A stretch of 5,968 nucleotides of DNA from Lachnospiraceae bacterium. GTDB lineage: Bacteria > Bacillota_A > Clostridia > Lachnospirales > Lachnospiraceae. Location of the stretch: positions 1 through 5,968 of the forward strand of contig JAFZRD010000065.1 of NCBI GenBank assembly GCA_017620055.1. Reading direction: 5' to 3'. A program made the position numbers and the translations under genes. How positions within the stretch are numbered: the stretch's first letter is position 1; each line of letters opens with the position of its first letter. A model generated the notes under the pieces. That model saw nothing but the letters and a program-made list of their open reading frames with translations, had not been told where the DNA came from and made no database searches. This document shows, piece after piece, positions 5,571 to 5,968 of this stretch.

Positions 5571-5968
5571 TTACAATTTTGCAATTCTATCCACGGCCTC
5601 GCGTGTGTTCTCGTGGCTTCCGAACGCGGTAAGCCTGAAGTACCCTTCGCCGCACGAGCCGAATCCGACTCCGGGCGTCCCGACAACGTTCGCCGTTGAA
5701 AGCAGATGATCGAAGAACTCCCAGCTCGTCATGCCGTCAGGTGTCGCAAGCCATATGTACGGTGAGTCCACACCGCCGTATACAGTATAGCCCGCACTCT
5801 TAAGACCTGACAATATATACTTTGCATTTTCCATGTAATAATCAACGAGTCCCTGTATCTCGCGCTTCACTTCGGGCGAATACACCGCCTCGCCCGCACG
5901 CTGGACGATATACGGAGCACCGTTATACTTGGTCGCGTGTCTTCTCGCCCACAGCGCATTGAGAGATA
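5571..5968 (-). CDS. dapL: LL-diaminopimelate aminotransferase DapL, C-terminal 131 residues (runs off right edge)
   Basis: DapL converts tetrahydrodipicolinate directly to LL-diaminopimelate using glutamate and pyridoxal phosphate, bypassing the acylated intermediates of lysine and peptidoglycan synthesis. The frame is open from base 5966 down to the TAA at 5573-5571. It reads [32 protein letters not shown] and [15 protein letters not shown], then [44 protein letters not shown] and a final EAVDRIAKL. These match the end of the DapL subfamily of class I/II aminotransferases; the Arg in YFRLTAFG is the expected carboxylate-binding residue. The family is about 400-410 residues, so two thirds, including the pyridoxal-phosphate lysine, lie beyond the edge. 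A GTG at 5885 is internal, not a start. It lies 184 bp upstream of glmS on the same strand with no hairpin terminator immediately after its stop, so read-through into the glmS leader is possible. Confidence 0.95.
   Translation of the reverse strand, partial: SLNALWARRHATKYNGAPYIVQRAGEAVYSPEVKREIQGLVDYYMENAKYILSGLKSAGYTVYGGVDSPYIWLATPDGMTSWEFFDHLLSTANVVGTPGVGFGSCGEGYFRLTAFGSHENTREAVDRIAKL

Noticed and set aside
5542..5590. glmS promoter between the dapL stop and the leader RNA
   Set aside because: TTGCAA, TTGTAA and GATAAA are present but with spacings of 13 or 21 bp. None makes a convincing pair, so no promoter is called.
1..5968. CRISPR array, tRNA, rRNA, transposase or phage attachment site
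   Set aside because: No regularly spaced repeats, cloverleaf, rRNA-like sequence or mobile-element coding region was seen on either strand.

Overview
The window looks like an ordinary chromosomal stretch from a Gram-positive clostridial bacterium, most likely Lachnospiraceae-like. The basis is a human/clostridial-type PurB, a long-form PurC, the DapL (LL-diaminopimelate aminotransferase) route to lysine and peptidoglycan, strong AGGAGG ribosome binding sites, and a small double-glycine-leader peptide of a kind I associate with that family. The taxonomic call is inference from protein character and was not checked by any search.

Layout, left to right. (1) 1-1975, minus strand: purC followed 13 bp later by purB, two steps of de novo purine synthesis in one operon; purB runs off the left edge. 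(2) 1976-2201: a divergent intergenic region with a good sigma-A-type promoter for purC on the minus strand, an independent promoter for a small gene on the plus strand, 8-bp direct repeats behind the purC -35, and a 23-bp dyad over the predicted start site of the small gene. (3) 2202-2456, plus strand: an 84-residue protein with a Gly-Gly export leader, the only plus-strand gene, closed by a strong hairpin terminator that probably also serves the convergent operon. (4) 2522-5386, minus strand: glmS followed 42 bp later by a membrane-anchored zinc-ribbon protein of unknown function. (5) 5387-5570: the glmS leader, which contains a long inverted repeat enclosing further hairpins (5416-5541). 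(6) 5571-5968, minus strand: the C-terminal third of dapL, open at the right edge.

Functionally, GlmS makes glucosamine-6-phosphate and DapL makes LL-diaminopimelate, both precursors of peptidoglycan. Their adjacency on one strand suggests a cell-envelope supply cluster, with the zinc-ribbon membrane protein as an uncharacterised third member. The most interesting item is the structured leader RNA in front of glmS. It sits where clostridia and bacilli often carry the glmS ribozyme and shares short strings with it as I remember the consensus, but it does not show the canonical order of parts. The second is the orphan double-glycine peptide with its own tight regulatory region.
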